A stretch of 19,158 nucleotides of DNA from JABRWC01 sp039961675 (GTDB lineage: Bacteria > Planctomycetota > Phycisphaerae > UBA1845 > Fen-1342): positions 1-19,158 of the forward strand of contig JABRWC010000071.1 in assembly GCA_039961675.1 (NCBI GenBank), written 5' to 3'. Numbering within the stretch: position 1 is the first letter of the stretch; every line of letters starts with the position of its first letter. The translations under genes and the position numbers were made by a program. Below, one piece after another: positions 1-7,756 of the stretch. Below the pieces are notes generated by a model, which was not told the DNA's origin, made no database searches, and saw only the letters and a list, made by a program, of their open reading frames with translations.

Positions 1-206
1 AGAGACCGGTCCCCCAAGGACTCTGTAAAGTTGGCCCGATGAATCGGTTGTGTAAGACCGGTCAGAGACAGGTCCCCCAAGAACTTTGTAACGTTGGCCC
101 GATGATTCAGTTGTGTAAGACCGGTCAGAGACCGGTCCCCCAAGGACTCTGTAAAGTTGGTCCGATGAATCGGTTGTGTAAGACCGGTCAGAGACCGGTC
201 CCCCAA
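1..206. repeat. 63-bp tandem repeat array (three units plus a partial) with palindromic cores
   Basis: Units are 1-63, 64-126 and 127-189, followed by a 17-bp start of a fourth (190-206). Units 1 and 3 are almost identical; unit 2 differs at several positions. Each junction carries GACCGGTC, a 3-nt AGA spacer and a second GACCGGTC (GACAGGTC in unit 2), followed by CCCCAA. GACCGGTC is its own reverse complement, so the pair can fold into an 8-bp stem with a 3-nt loop. Because 63 is divisible by 3, one frame stays open and would give a 21-residue repeat; I regard that as a by-product. The array may extend left of the window. It lies directly upstream of fliS and could affect its expression, but nothing in the sequence shows that. 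Confidence 0.93.
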
Positions 207-259
207 CCGGGAATCGCCAGATTTCACGCGCGGCCGGCGCGAGCCGATACGGTAACACG

Positions 260-736
260 ATGAGCACGACGGCCAACGGATCGTACGAGTACCTGAAGAA
301 CACGGTGCTGACCGCGCCGCCGGAGCAGCTTCACATGATGCTGCTCGACGGCGCCATCCGCTTCACGCTGCGCGGAATCGACTCGCTCAGCCACAAGGAC
401 ATCGAGGGCGCATTCAATGCCTTCGAGCGCGCCCAGCGGATCGTCATTCAGATGAGCGATGGTCTGCGCCGCGAGGTCAACCCGGCGCTCGTGGACCAGA
501 TGGCCGCGCTGTATCACTTCATCTACCGCCGCCTCGTCGACGCCAACATGCTGCGCGACTGCAAGCCCGCCGAGGAAGCGCTGCAAATCCTGCGCCATCA
601 GCGCGAGACCTGGCAGCTCGTGATCCAGAAGCTCGCCGAGGCGTCCGGGCCGCCGGCCGTGACCGCACCCGCGCCTGCGGCCGCGTCCGCCGCGACGCCG
701 GGCGCAGCGCAGCCCGGCCTGAGCATCCAGGTCTGA
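260..736 (+). CDS. fliS: Flagellar secretion chaperone FliS
   Basis: 158 residues. FliS binds the C-terminal helix of flagellin in the cytoplasm, prevents its polymerisation and delivers it to the flagellar export gate. The family pattern is clear: an N-terminal Y..LKN.VLTAPPEQLHMMLLDGAIRF segment (about residues 9-35), a middle helix with ERAQRIVIQMSDGLR, then the ALYHFIYRRLVDANM helix and a final RETWQLVIQKL helix. The helical core ends near residue 128; the last 30 residues form an Ala/Pro-rich tail, which is extra compared with compact FliS proteins. ATG 260 is chosen because the FliS homology starts right after it; no strong Shine-Dalgarno is visible. No other flagellar gene is in the window, although fliD often precedes fliS. 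The upstream region is the 63-bp repeat array. Confidence 0.93.
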   Translation: MSTTANGSYEYLKNTVLTAPPEQLHMMLLDGAIRFTLRGIDSLSHKDIEGAFNAFERAQRIVIQMSDGLRREVNPALVDQMAALYHFIYRRLVDANMLRDCKPAEEALQILRHQRETWQLVIQKLAEASGPPAVTAPAPAAASAATPGAAQPGLSIQV

Positions 737-756
737 CCCGCCCGCGCATCCGCAGG

Positions 757-773
757 GGCGGTCTCCGACCGCC
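757..773. repeat. Perfect 7-bp hairpin GGCGGTC-TCC-GACCGCC between fliS and cca
   Basis: The stem is 757-763 with 767-773 and the loop is TCC. It lies 20 bp after the fliS stop. There is no following T-run, so it is not a classical intrinsic terminator, though it could weakly stop or protect the fliS transcript. The same CGGTC-TCC-GACCG core recurs at 9296-9308 at the 3' end of the permease gene, which suggests a dispersed palindromic repeat rather than a unique structure. Confidence 0.6.
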
Positions 774-818
774 ATCCCCAGCAGGACCAACCTTCGGCCG
801 CGATCCCTGCAATCGCGG

Positions 819-824
819 TAGAAT
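819..824 (+). promoter_or_regulatory. Possible -10 element (TAGAAT) giving a leaderless cca transcript
   Basis: TAGAAT matches 5 of 6 bases of TATAAT and ends 8 bp before the GTG start of cca at 833. A transcript starting at the usual distance would begin at or next to the start codon, that is, a leaderless mRNA. This fits the lack of a Shine-Dalgarno before 833. No convincing -35 hexamer is seen at 16-18 bp, so the call is tentative. Confidence 0.3.
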
Positions 825-832
825 CGGCGTCC

Positions 833-2098
833 GTGACTCGTTCCGAACACCCGAAGATTCTTCTGCCGCGCGACTCTGCCGCGGCGGTCGAGATCGTCCG
901 CGTCTTGCGCGACGCGGGGCACGCCGCCCTGCTCGCCGGCGGCTGCGTGCGCGACCTGCTGCTCGGCCTTGCGCCCAAGGACTACGACGTCGCCACCGAC
1001 GCGCCGCCAGAACGTATCCGTGCCCTGTTCCCGAAGACGCGGCTGGTCGGCGCGCAGTTCGGCGTGGTGCTGGTGCACAAGCGCCGCCGCTGGATCGAGG
1101 TCGCCACGTTCCGCACCGACGGCGCGTACCTCGACGGGCGGCGACCGAGCAGCGTCGAGTTCACCAACGCCGAGCACGACGCGCAGCGGCGCGACTTTAC
1201 GATCAACGGCATGTTCCTCGACCCGCTGTCGATGGACGTGTTGGACTACGTCGGCGGGCGCGCCGATTTGCTGGCCCGCCAGGTCCGCGCGATCGGCGAG
1301 CCCGAGCAGCGCTTCGCCGAGGACTACCTGCGGCTCATCCGCGCCGTGCGCTTCGCTGCCCGGCTCGGTTTCGAGATCGAAGCGCGCACGTTCACCGCCG
1401 TCCAGCGGCACGCCGCCATGCTCGCGAACGTGGTCGCCGAGCGAGTGCGCGACGAGCTGGAGCGGATGCTATCGCATCCCAGCCGCGCCTCGGCGTTCGC
1501 CTGGCTCCGAAAAGGCGGGCTGCTGCCGCACCTGTGGCGCGACGCGTGCTGGGGTCCGGCGCAGACGTCCGCGGCGCAGCGCCGGCTCGGATTGCTGCCC
1601 GCCGAAGCGCCGTTCGTGCTCGCATTGGCCGCGCTTCTGGCGGATCGCGGCGACGCGGAAGTCCAGGTGATCTGCCGCTCGCTGGCGTGTTCCAACGAGC
1701 AGCGCGAAGCCGTCGCCTGGCTCATCGCGCACCAATCCGACCTCGACGAGCCGCGCCTGCCGTCGCTGGCCGAACTGAAGCGTCTGATGGCCCACGCCGC
1801 GTTCGGTCTGCTCCGGGCGTTCGTCGAATCGCGCTACCGCGCGCTCCCGGACGGAGAGGCGCGGCGCCAGGCGCTCGATGAGCGCATCGCGTCCATCGCG
1901 CCCGAAGCGGTAGCCCCCGCGCCATGGGTCGGCGGCGAAGACCTCCTCGCCCGCGGCCTCGAGCCCGGGCCGTTATTCCGCGAGCTGCTCCATGAGCTGT
2001 ACACCCGACAGCTCGATGAGCGATTGACCAGCCGCGAGCGGGCGCTTGCAGCGCTGGACGAACTGATCCGTCAGCGTTCAATCGGTTCGCGCGAGTAG
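833..2098 (+). CDS. cca: CCA tRNA nucleotidyltransferase / poly(A) polymerase family protein
   Basis: 421 residues from a GTG start. Class II nucleotidyltransferases of this family add or repair the 3' CCA of tRNA from CTP and ATP; some paralogues instead polyadenylate RNA. The head domain has the nucleotide-binding GGxVRD motif at residues 36-41 (GGCVRD), the metal-binding DxD at 50-52 (DYD, followed by VATDA), and the RRDFTINGM motif at 119-127. The flexible-neck motif EDYLRLIRAVRFAARLGF follows near residues 160-180. The C-terminal half is helical and less conserved, as usual. I see no HD phosphohydrolase motif, so this is not the multifunctional gamma-proteobacterial form. The motifs do not separate CCA-adding from A-adding or poly(A) activity. 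There is no Shine-Dalgarno; GTG 833 is chosen because no better in-frame start precedes the conserved block. It is convergent with rtcA, with only 9 bp between the two genes. Confidence 0.9.
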   Translation: MTRSEHPKILLPRDSAAAVEIVRVLRDAGHAALLAGGCVRDLLLGLAPKDYDVATDAPPERIRALFPKTRLVGAQFGVVLVHKRRRWIEVATFRTDGAYLDGRRPSSVEFTNAEHDAQRRDFTINGMFLDPLSMDVLDYVGGRADLLARQVRAIGEPEQRFAEDYLRLIRAVRFAARLGFEIEARTFTAVQRHAAMLANVVAERVRDELERMLSHPSRASAFAWLRKGGLLPHLWRDACWGPAQTSAAQRRLGLLPAEAPFVLALAALLADRGDAEVQVICRSLACSNEQREAVAWLIAHQSDLDEPRLPSLAELKRLMAHAAFGLLRAFVESRYRALPDGEARRQALDERIASIAPEAVAPAPWVGGEDLLARGLEPGPLFRELLHELYTRQLDERLTSRERALAALDELIRQRSIGSRE

Positions 2099-2107
2099 AC
2101 CACGTCG

Positions 2108-3139
2108 CTACCGCACACCTACGGACACCCGCCACGCGCCACCCGGCTCGCGCAGCGTCTGGATCGGCACATCGATGAATCGCTGCACCGTCTCGATGTT
2201 GGTGACGGCGTGCGGCGTCAGCTCGGTCGCCCGGAAAATGCCGCCGCCCGCCAACGCCATCGGCGGCAGGAGCTGGTCGGCCAGATGCGGGCCGACCGGC
2301 GCGTCTGATGCAAGATATCGCCGTGCCTCCTCCCCTGCTGCGTGCGCGACGCTCTCCGCCGGCATGCCGCGTGAGCCGAACGCGGTCACGACTTCGGTCA
2401 CCGCCTCAAACGCCATTTCGAGCAGGATGGCGTTGCCAGGGCCTGGCGAGTCCACGACCGTCTGCGCCACGAACGCCTCGTCGGGCCACGCCAGTTTTTG
2501 ACGCAGAACGCGCAGCTCACGCTCGGCGATCGACGACGGCAAGCGCGACACGATCGCCCGCGCCGATTGGGACCGCGCGGCCCCGCGCTCCATCAGCTCC
2601 AAGCGTCCCAGCGCTCCCGCCGGTTCAACGGTCACCTCGATCTCGCCACTGCCCGCCGGAAAAAAGCCGTGCTTCCGCAGCTCGATTCGCACTTTGGGAC
2701 CCATGTGCGCCAGAATCGGGCAAAAGCTGCGCTCCAGGAATTCCGCGGGCGGCGCGAACGGATTGTGCGTTCCGCCCCGCAAGACCAATCGGGACGTTGC
2801 CGCTGCCGCAATCAACGCCGGCAGAACCGTCTGGAGCACGAGCGTCACACTGCCCGCCGAGCCCGTGTCGAACCGGAACTCGCCCGGTTTGACGCCTCCC
2901 GGCTCGAATTCCAAGGCGGACGACCCCAGCGCCGCGCCGCGGACGGTCGCCTGCCCGATTCCCGCCGCGGCCCGCACCGCGGCCAGGTGCTGCCGCATCA
3001 GCCCCGGGTTCTTGCGCCGCGCGCGGATGTTGCGAATCTGAAACGGCCGGCCGGTGACCAGCGCCAGCCCGAGCGCGGTTCGCAGAATCTGCCCGCCGCC
3101 TTCGCCTTTCGACCCGTCGATTTCGATCCGAGCGCTCAC
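2108..3139 (-). CDS. rtcA: RNA 3'-terminal phosphate cyclase RtcA
   Basis: 343 residues, the usual RtcA length. RtcA uses ATP to convert an RNA 3'-phosphate into a 2',3'-cyclic phosphate through a covalent enzyme-AMP. The N-terminus IDGSKGEGGGQILRTAL is the family signature. Other conserved blocks are GG.HNPFAPPAEFLERSF, AERELRVLRQKL and PVGPHLADQLLPPMALAGGG. The histidine in TPHAVTNIETVQRF (His310) aligns with the adenylated histidine of E. coli RtcA (His309, in the corresponding HLLTN stretch). The gene starts at GTG 3139, and its GTGA start overlaps the TGA stop of the upstream MCE gene by 4 bp, which implies translational coupling. Unlike E. coli, there is no rtcB ligase or rtcR regulator nearby. 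It ends with TAG, 9 bp from the convergent cca end; no terminator is evident. Confidence 0.95.
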   Translation of the reverse strand: MSARIEIDGSKGEGGGQILRTALGLALVTGRPFQIRNIRARRKNPGLMRQHLAAVRAAAGIGQATVRGAALGSSALEFEPGGVKPGEFRFDTGSAGSVTLVLQTVLPALIAAAATSRLVLRGGTHNPFAPPAEFLERSFCPILAHMGPKVRIELRKHGFFPAGSGEIEVTVEPAGALGRLELMERGAARSQSARAIVSRLPSSIAERELRVLRQKLAWPDEAFVAQTVVDSPGPGNAILLEMAFEAVTEVVTAFGSRGMPAESVAHAAGEEARRYLASDAPVGPHLADQLLPPMALAGGGIFRATELTPHAVTNIETVQRFIDVPIQTLREPGGAWRVSVGVR

Positions 3140-4146
3140 GGCCGTTGGGGCGAGGTGCGCATGAGGGACAGCAGCAGGGCCTCGTATACGCGGTCCTCGT
3201 AGATGAGCTTGCCGAGCGTCCCCTCGCCGCGGCCGATCCGCGCCGCCGCAGGACCGAGCTGCGTCAGCACCTCCGCGGCCAGGTCCAGCGCACGGTTGAG
3301 CTTCTCCGCCGACACCTGCACGCGCTGATCCGCAGCCACCACCGCGGCGTCGAGACGCCCCACTGCGGCGTCAAGCTTGTCGATCGACTTCTGCCCGGCT
3401 TCGGCAACGACGCGGAAATCGTGGATCATCCCTGCGGCTTCGCCGCTTGCGGCTTGCAGGTGATCCAGCGTCTGGTGGAAGCGCTGTCGCACGGCGCCCT
3501 CTCCCAGCAGCTCGTTGATCCGCCGCAGCGAGTCGTCCAGGCGCGTGATCGCGCTGGCGAGGTTTCCGGTCGGACCGCCGACGATGTCCACGGCGCTCGG
3601 GCTGCGCGGCTCGACGATGCGCTGGAGGTCGGCCAGGAGCGGCGCCGCGGCGCCTGCCGCCTCGCCCACCAGCGCCGTATTGCGCTCCAGCGCCCAGACG
3701 ACGTTCGGCGGCAGGAGCGACGCCAGACCGGACGCGACCTCTCCGCGCAACATGGCGCGCGGCTCCAGCGGCGGCTCGTCGGCGGGGCCCGGAAGCAACT
3801 CGACCACCGTCCGGCCGCCAAGTGCCGGAGTCGTGGCGCGCGCCAGCGTGCCGCGGCGGAGCTTGCCGGGGCGATCCAGCGCCAGCTCGGCGACGCACCC
3901 GCCGGACCAGGAGTCCTCATCCGAGAACCGTACGGCCCGCACGCGCCCGACGGGCACGCCGTTGGCGAGCACGGGTGTTCCCGCGCGGACGCCCGGAGCG
4001 GAGTCGAAACTCACGGTCAGCGTCTGCGACCCGCGGCCCGGCAACCAGCGCGCGCCGCCGCCGAAGAGCAGCGCGGACGCCGCGAGCACGGCGAGCGTCG
4101 CGGTCACGAACAGGCCGGCGGCAACATTCGTCTTTCGCTCTTTCAT
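3136..4146 (-). CDS. MCE/MlaD family protein (lipid-transport substrate-binding component)
   Basis: 336 residues from ATG 4146. MCE proteins are anchored in the inner membrane and form periplasmic rings or tubes that carry phospholipids between membranes. Residues 1-7 are basic (MKERKTN), residues 8-30 form one membrane anchor, and the MCE domain covers about 40-120 with the typical GVPVGRVRAV turn at 63-72 and ALGGRTVVELLPG near its end. Residues from about 165 to 305 are Ala/Leu/Asp-rich helix, probably coiled coil. The C-terminal GEGTLGKLIYED.VYEALL motif is often seen in bacterial MlaD-like proteins. The frame is open upstream to 4395, but 4146 has a GGAG (4154-4157) 7 bp before it and starts at the membrane anchor, so it is preferred. 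No MlaE permease or MlaF ATPase is in the window. The gene overlaps rtcA by 4 bp. The 250 bp before it show no convincing gene. Confidence 0.87.
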   Translation of the reverse strand: MKERKTNVAAGLFVTATLAVLAASALLFGGGARWLPGRGSQTLTVSFDSAPGVRAGTPVLANGVPVGRVRAVRFSDEDSWSGGCVAELALDRPGKLRRGTLARATTPALGGRTVVELLPGPADEPPLEPRAMLRGEVASGLASLLPPNVVWALERNTALVGEAAGAAAPLLADLQRIVEPRSPSAVDIVGGPTGNLASAITRLDDSLRRINELLGEGAVRQRFHQTLDHLQAASGEAAGMIHDFRVVAEAGQKSIDKLDAAVGRLDAAVVAADQRVQVSAEKLNRALDLAAEVLTQLGPAAARIGRGEGTLGKLIYEDRVYEALLLSLMRTSPQRP

Positions 4147-4394
4147 GGGGAAGCTCCAGCGCGCCGCGCGAGGCGCAGCGAACCCGCCGCGCAAACGTGG
4201 GTCGGCGATCTCGGCATCTGGTGGCGAAGTATACGCGCGTGCGGCGCGGTGGAGGTATGCCCGGTCGACGACGGCGACGTACGCGCCGCCCCCGCGGCGG
4301 CAGTTGAGCTTGGTGACGATAGCGTAGGCGCCGAAAGCCGCTTCAGCCGGCCGACGCCTCTCGTGCGCGATGAGCACCACCCGCGTTCGCTGCA

Positions 4395-4516
4395 CTTGTG
4401 TGCCGTCTCAGAAATTCGCGGCATGATTCCGGGGACGGCCCACCTCTGGTTCGCCACGCAAAGCAGAGCGTTGCGCTCACCAACTTTTGGGACCAATTTG
4501 TGAGACAGGACACTAG
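4395..4516. mobile_element. Small inverted-repeat element, family 1 copy 1 (114 bp core, MITE-like)
   Basis: The core is 4399-4512, flanked by CTTG (4395-4398) and CTAG (4513-4516). It aligns without gaps to 9060-9173. The ends are imperfect inverted repeats: reading inward from the right on minus, CTAGTGTCCTGTCTCACAAA; from the left on +, CTTGTGTGCCGTCTCAGAAA. It has no coding capacity. The flanking tetranucleotide fits the CTAR duplications of IS5-group elements, so I infer a MITE mobilised by such a transposase; no transposase is in the window. On the minus strand its right-hand CTAG contains the TAG stop of the beta-propeller gene. It separates that gene from the MCE gene and may change mRNA structure or termination between them. 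Confidence 0.8.
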
Positions 4517-7473
4517 GGCTGTGTCCCGATCATTGGCAGCACAGTCAGCTTCGATTCCACCGAGTCTTTCCCGCAGGTCGCTCGAACTGTGTACTCCCCC
4601 GGTTCGACGAACGGCAACGTCCAACCATCCGCCGCGCCAATCACCTCGTGCGGCTCCGGCTTGAGGTCCCAGACGACGCGGTTGACGCCGGGGCGACCGC
4701 CGCCGCCGAGCGAGCGGACCGTGCGACCCTTGGAATCGCTGATCGTGATGCTGACGCCTTCGTCGCTCCAGTCGCGCAGCCAGTACGAGATCTTCGCGCC
4801 CATTGCCGGGTTGCGGGCGCGGAAGATCCGCTCGCTCCACAGGCCGCCATAGTCGAGGAACAAGCGCGGCCGCGTGGGCATGACGCTGAACAAGTGGAAC
4901 TTCGACTGCACGATTTCGGGGGATAGTTCCGAGAGCGGCGAAGCGTCGTCGAGAATGTAGACGGACCGCCCATGCGTGCCCGCGATCAAGTCCATCTCAC
5001 GCGGGTGCTGCTGGATGTCGTCGACCGGCGCCGTGGGCAGCGAATCGTTCTTCAACGAAATCCAATGCCGGCCGCGATCCATCGAGTAGAAGATGCCGCG
5101 CTCCATGCCGACGTAGAGCACATTCCGGTTGCGCCGATCCTCGCGGGCCACCTTGACGATGTCGCCCTTCGGAAGCTGCGATTCCACGTCGTCCCCGGTG
5201 ATCGACGTCCAGGTCGTCCCCGCATCGACCGTCATCACCAGGCAGGGGTCAAAGTCGTTGTTTCGGTGCCCGTCGATCGCGACGTACGCCGTGTCGCGCT
5301 CGTGGTGCGAGGCCTCGATCCGCGCGATGTAGCGGCCGGCGGCCTGCGGCGGCGTGACGTTGCGCCAGTTCTTGCCGTCATCGAGCGTCAGATGCACGAG
5401 GCCGTCATCGGTGCCGGCCCACAGCATGCCTGCGGCGAGCGGCGACTCCGCGAGGGCGACGACCGTGCCGTGCGTTTCGGCCTCGGAGCCGACGGTCTCG
5501 ATCTTCTCCACGTCGCGCGTGGACAGGTCCGGGCTGATCCGCTCGTGAAAGTCTCCCCGCTGCGTCAGCCTGAACACGTAATTGCCGGCGAAGTACAGCG
5601 TGGTCGGCTCGTGCTGCGAGACCAGGAACGGGCTGTTCCAGTTGAAGCGGTAGCGCGGCTGGCCTTCTTTCGGCGACGGGCGGATGCTGCGACGCCGGCC
5701 GCTGTCGAGATGAATCCGAGCCAACTCGCCGCCCTGCGATTCGGCATAGACGATGTTGCGGTCCAGCGGATCGAACGCCAGGTGGAAACCGTCGCCCCAG
5801 TTCACCACGCGCCAGTCGGCGTTCGTGATTCCGGCCTCGCCCGCCGGGTCTCCGCCGCCGCTGCTCAAACCCGTAGCGCTCGGGCCGATCCACGTGCCGT
5901 TGTCCTGAAGCCCGCCGCCAACGCGGTACGGGTCGGAAAGATCGAAGGCGACGTTATAGAACTGTCCGGCGGCGATGTGGTTGAGAAAATCCCAGGTCGC
6001 GCCGCGATCGTGCGAGACGTACACGCCGCCGTCGGTTCCGAGCAGCAGGTGCTGCGGGTCGGCGAGGTCGATCGCCAGCGCGTGCAGGTCTACGTGCGGC
6101 GTGCGGGCGCCGGTCGGGCGAAACGTGCGCCCGCCGTCGTCGGACACGTTCAGGCCCCAGCCGAGTACGTAGATGCGCTGATCGTCGCTTGGGTCAATGC
6201 GCACCCTTGAGAAGTAGAACGGCCGCGGATTGATGTCGCTGACGCGCGCCCACGTGTCGCCGCCGTCCTCGCTGCGGAACAGCCCGCCTGTCCGCTGCCG
6301 ATCGTCGAACGGCGCGACGCCCGTGCCGCCCGCATCCGACTCAATGATCGCGTACAGAATCCGCGGGTTCTTGGCGTAGATGTCCAGCCCGATGCGCCCG
6401 GTCTGCGGCGGAAGCCCGCCGGCGAGCTTCGTCCAATGCTCGCCGCCGTCGGACGAACGATAGATCCCCCCTTCCGGTCCGCCGCTACGGAAGCTCCAGG
6501 CCGTGCGCCGCCGGCTGTACATCGCGGCGTAAACGATATCCGGCTGCTGGGGGTTGACGAACACGTCGCAGCAGCCGGTCTGGTCGTCGATTTGCAGCAC
6601 GGCTCGCCAGGTCTTGCCGCCGTCTGTCGTCTTGTAGAGGCCGCGTTCGGCGTTGGCGCCCCAGAGGTGTCCAAGAGCGGCGACGTAGCACACGTCGGGG
6701 TTGCGCGGGTCAACCGCCAGCGCGGGGATGTCGTGCGAGTCGGCCAGGCCCAGGTGCTTGAAGGATCCGCCGCCGTCGGTCGAGCGATACACGCCGTTGC
6801 CCCAGGACGAGCTGTTGCGTCCGTTGCCCTCGCCGGTGCCGACCCAGACGATCTTGCCCTTGCCCCTGGAGGCATCGTCGGCCGGCGCGCTGCTGGCGGT
6901 GCTGGTCGTCGCCGGAGCAGCGGCGGCGGCTGACTGCCCCATGGGCGACGTTGCGGCCGCGCGCGTCGAAGTGCTTGCCGAACCCGGGGCGAAGGAGCTC
7001 GACGGCTGCGGGGCGGACGCCGCTTCCTCCTCCTTCCAACCCGGCCAGTCGGGCGGCGCGTCGCAGACCGCCACGGAGCCGATCGACGACGTGGCCTCCT
7101 TGTCGAACAGCGGCGAGAACGTCGTGCCGGCGTTGGTCGTCTTCCACAGCCCGCCGGTCGCGAACGCGACGTAGAACGTCTTGGGGTTGCCCGGCTCGAA
7201 GCGCACGTCCGCGACGCGCCCGCCCATGTTCGCAGGCCCGACGCTGCGCCAGGCGAGCGCCTTGAGGTCCTCCCGGCGAAGCTGGCGCTCGGCCGGCGGC
7301 GCGTCGCCGGCGGCGGCCCCGGCTACGCTTGCGACTACGAACACCCAGCCGGCGATTCGCGGAACCGGCGAGCACCGCTGCGAGCGCGCGCTTCCGCGCG
7401 CGTCCAGGCTGCAATTCATACGACGCCCACCCGACGACCAAACGGGACGAATCGGCGGCAGAACGTGCGCCAT
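4513..7473 (-). CDS. Secreted BNR/VPS10-type beta-propeller protein ('glycosyl hydrolase' family, sortilin-like)
   Basis: 986 residues. This is a large exported beta-propeller often annotated as glycosyl hydrolase or sialidase-like, although enzymatic activity is unproven for the family. At least nine Asp-box (S.DxGxxW) turns are visible: STDGGGSF 231, TTDGGKTW 282, SSDGGEHW 340, SEDGGDTW 401, SDDGGRTF 444, SHDRGATW 487, LDDGKNW 697, VDAGTTW 749 and MDRGRHW 798. The GPANMGGRVADV opening (79-90) and the GLQDNGTW motif (521-528) are typical. The C-terminal 100 residues look like a FlgD/Ig-type sandwich (GRTVRSL, G.NRVVWDLKPEP, PGEYTVRA). Residues 147-207 are a Ser/Ala/Thr-rich insertion in the first blade. 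A hydrophobic segment (41-56) ending in AGAAAG is a likely signal peptide; with the first ATG its n-region is unusually long, and Met19 (7419) is an alternative start. ATG 7473 has a GGAG 6 bp upstream. The stop TAG sits in the CTAG flank of a mobile element. Confidence 0.88.
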   Translation of the reverse strand: MAHVLPPIRPVWSSGGRRMNCSLDARGSARSQRCSPVPRIAGWVFVVASVAGAAAGDAPPAERQLRREDLKALAWRSVGPANMGGRVADVRFEPGNPKTFYVAFATGGLWKTTNAGTTFSPLFDKEATSSIGSVAVCDAPPDWPGWKEEEAASAPQPSSSFAPGSASTSTRAAATSPMGQSAAAAAPATTSTASSAPADDASRGKGKIVWVGTGEGNGRNSSSWGNGVYRSTDGGGSFKHLGLADSHDIPALAVDPRNPDVCYVAALGHLWGANAERGLYKTTDGGKTWRAVLQIDDQTGCCDVFVNPQQPDIVYAAMYSRRRTAWSFRSGGPEGGIYRSSDGGEHWTKLAGGLPPQTGRIGLDIYAKNPRILYAIIESDAGGTGVAPFDDRQRTGGLFRSEDGGDTWARVSDINPRPFYFSRVRIDPSDDQRIYVLGWGLNVSDDGGRTFRPTGARTPHVDLHALAIDLADPQHLLLGTDGGVYVSHDRGATWDFLNHIAAGQFYNVAFDLSDPYRVGGGLQDNGTWIGPSATGLSSGGGDPAGEAGITNADWRVVNWGDGFHLAFDPLDRNIVYAESQGGELARIHLDSGRRRSIRPSPKEGQPRYRFNWNSPFLVSQHEPTTLYFAGNYVFRLTQRGDFHERISPDLSTRDVEKIETVGSEAETHGTVVALAESPLAAGMLWAGTDDGLVHLTLDDGKNWRNVTPPQAAGRYIARIEASHHERDTAYVAIDGHRNNDFDPCLVMTVDAGTTWTSITGDDVESQLPKGDIVKVAREDRRNRNVLYVGMERGIFYSMDRGRHWISLKNDSLPTAPVDDIQQHPREMDLIAGTHGRSVYILDDASPLSELSPEIVQSKFHLFSVMPTRPRLFLDYGGLWSERIFRARNPAMGAKISYWLRDWSDEGVSITISDSKGRTVRSLGGGGRPGVNRVVWDLKPEPHEVIGAADGWTLPFVEPGEYTVRATCGKDSVESKLTVLPMIGTQP

Positions 7474-7509
7474 GGTGGACTCCGTGCGATAGAGGTCTCG
7501 AGCGGCGAG

Positions 7510-7537
7510 AGTCTACTGCACGCGGAGAACCGCGCAA
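7510..7537 (-). promoter_or_regulatory. Candidate sigma70-like promoter of the beta-propeller gene
   Basis: Read on minus: TTGCGC (7537-7532), a 16-bp spacer, then TAGACT (7515-7510). The -35 matches 4 of 6 consensus bases and the -10 matches 4 of 6. The predicted start of transcription leaves a leader of about 30 nt before ATG 7473, with GGAG positioned for translation. This is moderate evidence only. Confidence 0.4.
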
Positions 7538-7756
7538 ACGCGGCGCACGCTCATGGGCCCCGCCGCAACTCGGCAAAAAAAGCCCGGCGGACGGCGTGAG
7601 CCGTCGGAAACGCAGGCACGCGCAGGGCCGCGGAGCCGCATGAGATCAAAGCCCAAGGCGTGAGCCATGGGTACATGAGCCCCGCGAGAACCAGCCCCAG
7701 CGGGGCGAACGAGCCTCTGCCCGGCGGCGGCCGGCGAGCGAGGAACCCGAAGTGCG
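7538..7756. repeat. Non-coding spacer rich in short hairpins with GTGA loops
   Basis: No believable gene lies here. The perfect hairpin GACGGC-GTGA-GCCGTC (7590-7605) and the near-perfect hairpin CCCAAGGC-GTGA-GCCATGGG (7652-7671, one A-A mismatch) share a GGC-GTGA-GCC core; in + RNA the loop would be a GNRA-type tetraloop. Weaker palindromes surround them (GGGCCGCGGAGCCGC near 7625-7639; CCCCGCG...CAGCGGGG from about 7680). The spacer lies after the end of the substrate-binding-protein gene and before the beta-propeller promoter, so it could help end that transcript. The repeated core suggests a dispersed palindromic repeat. Confidence 0.5.

Noticed and set aside
1..206. CRISPR array
   Set aside because: The units are contiguous 63-bp repeats with no unique spacers, and no cas genes are present.
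224..1411. 395-residue minus-strand frame opposite fliS and cca
   Set aside because: It is antisense to two recognised genes; composition is GC-driven and there are no motifs.
4147..4395. N-terminal extension of the MCE protein to 4395
   Set aside because: The extension is basic and not family-like, its start lies at the edge of a mobile element, and ATG 4146 has a proper ribosome binding site and begins at the membrane anchor.
3145..4503. 452-residue + strand frame opposite the MCE gene
   Set aside because: It is the mirror of an MCE gene with clear family motifs; no domain and no ribosome binding site.
4972..6210. 412-residue + strand frame opposite the beta-propeller gene
   Set aside because: It is a shadow of a gene with at least nine Asp-box repeats.
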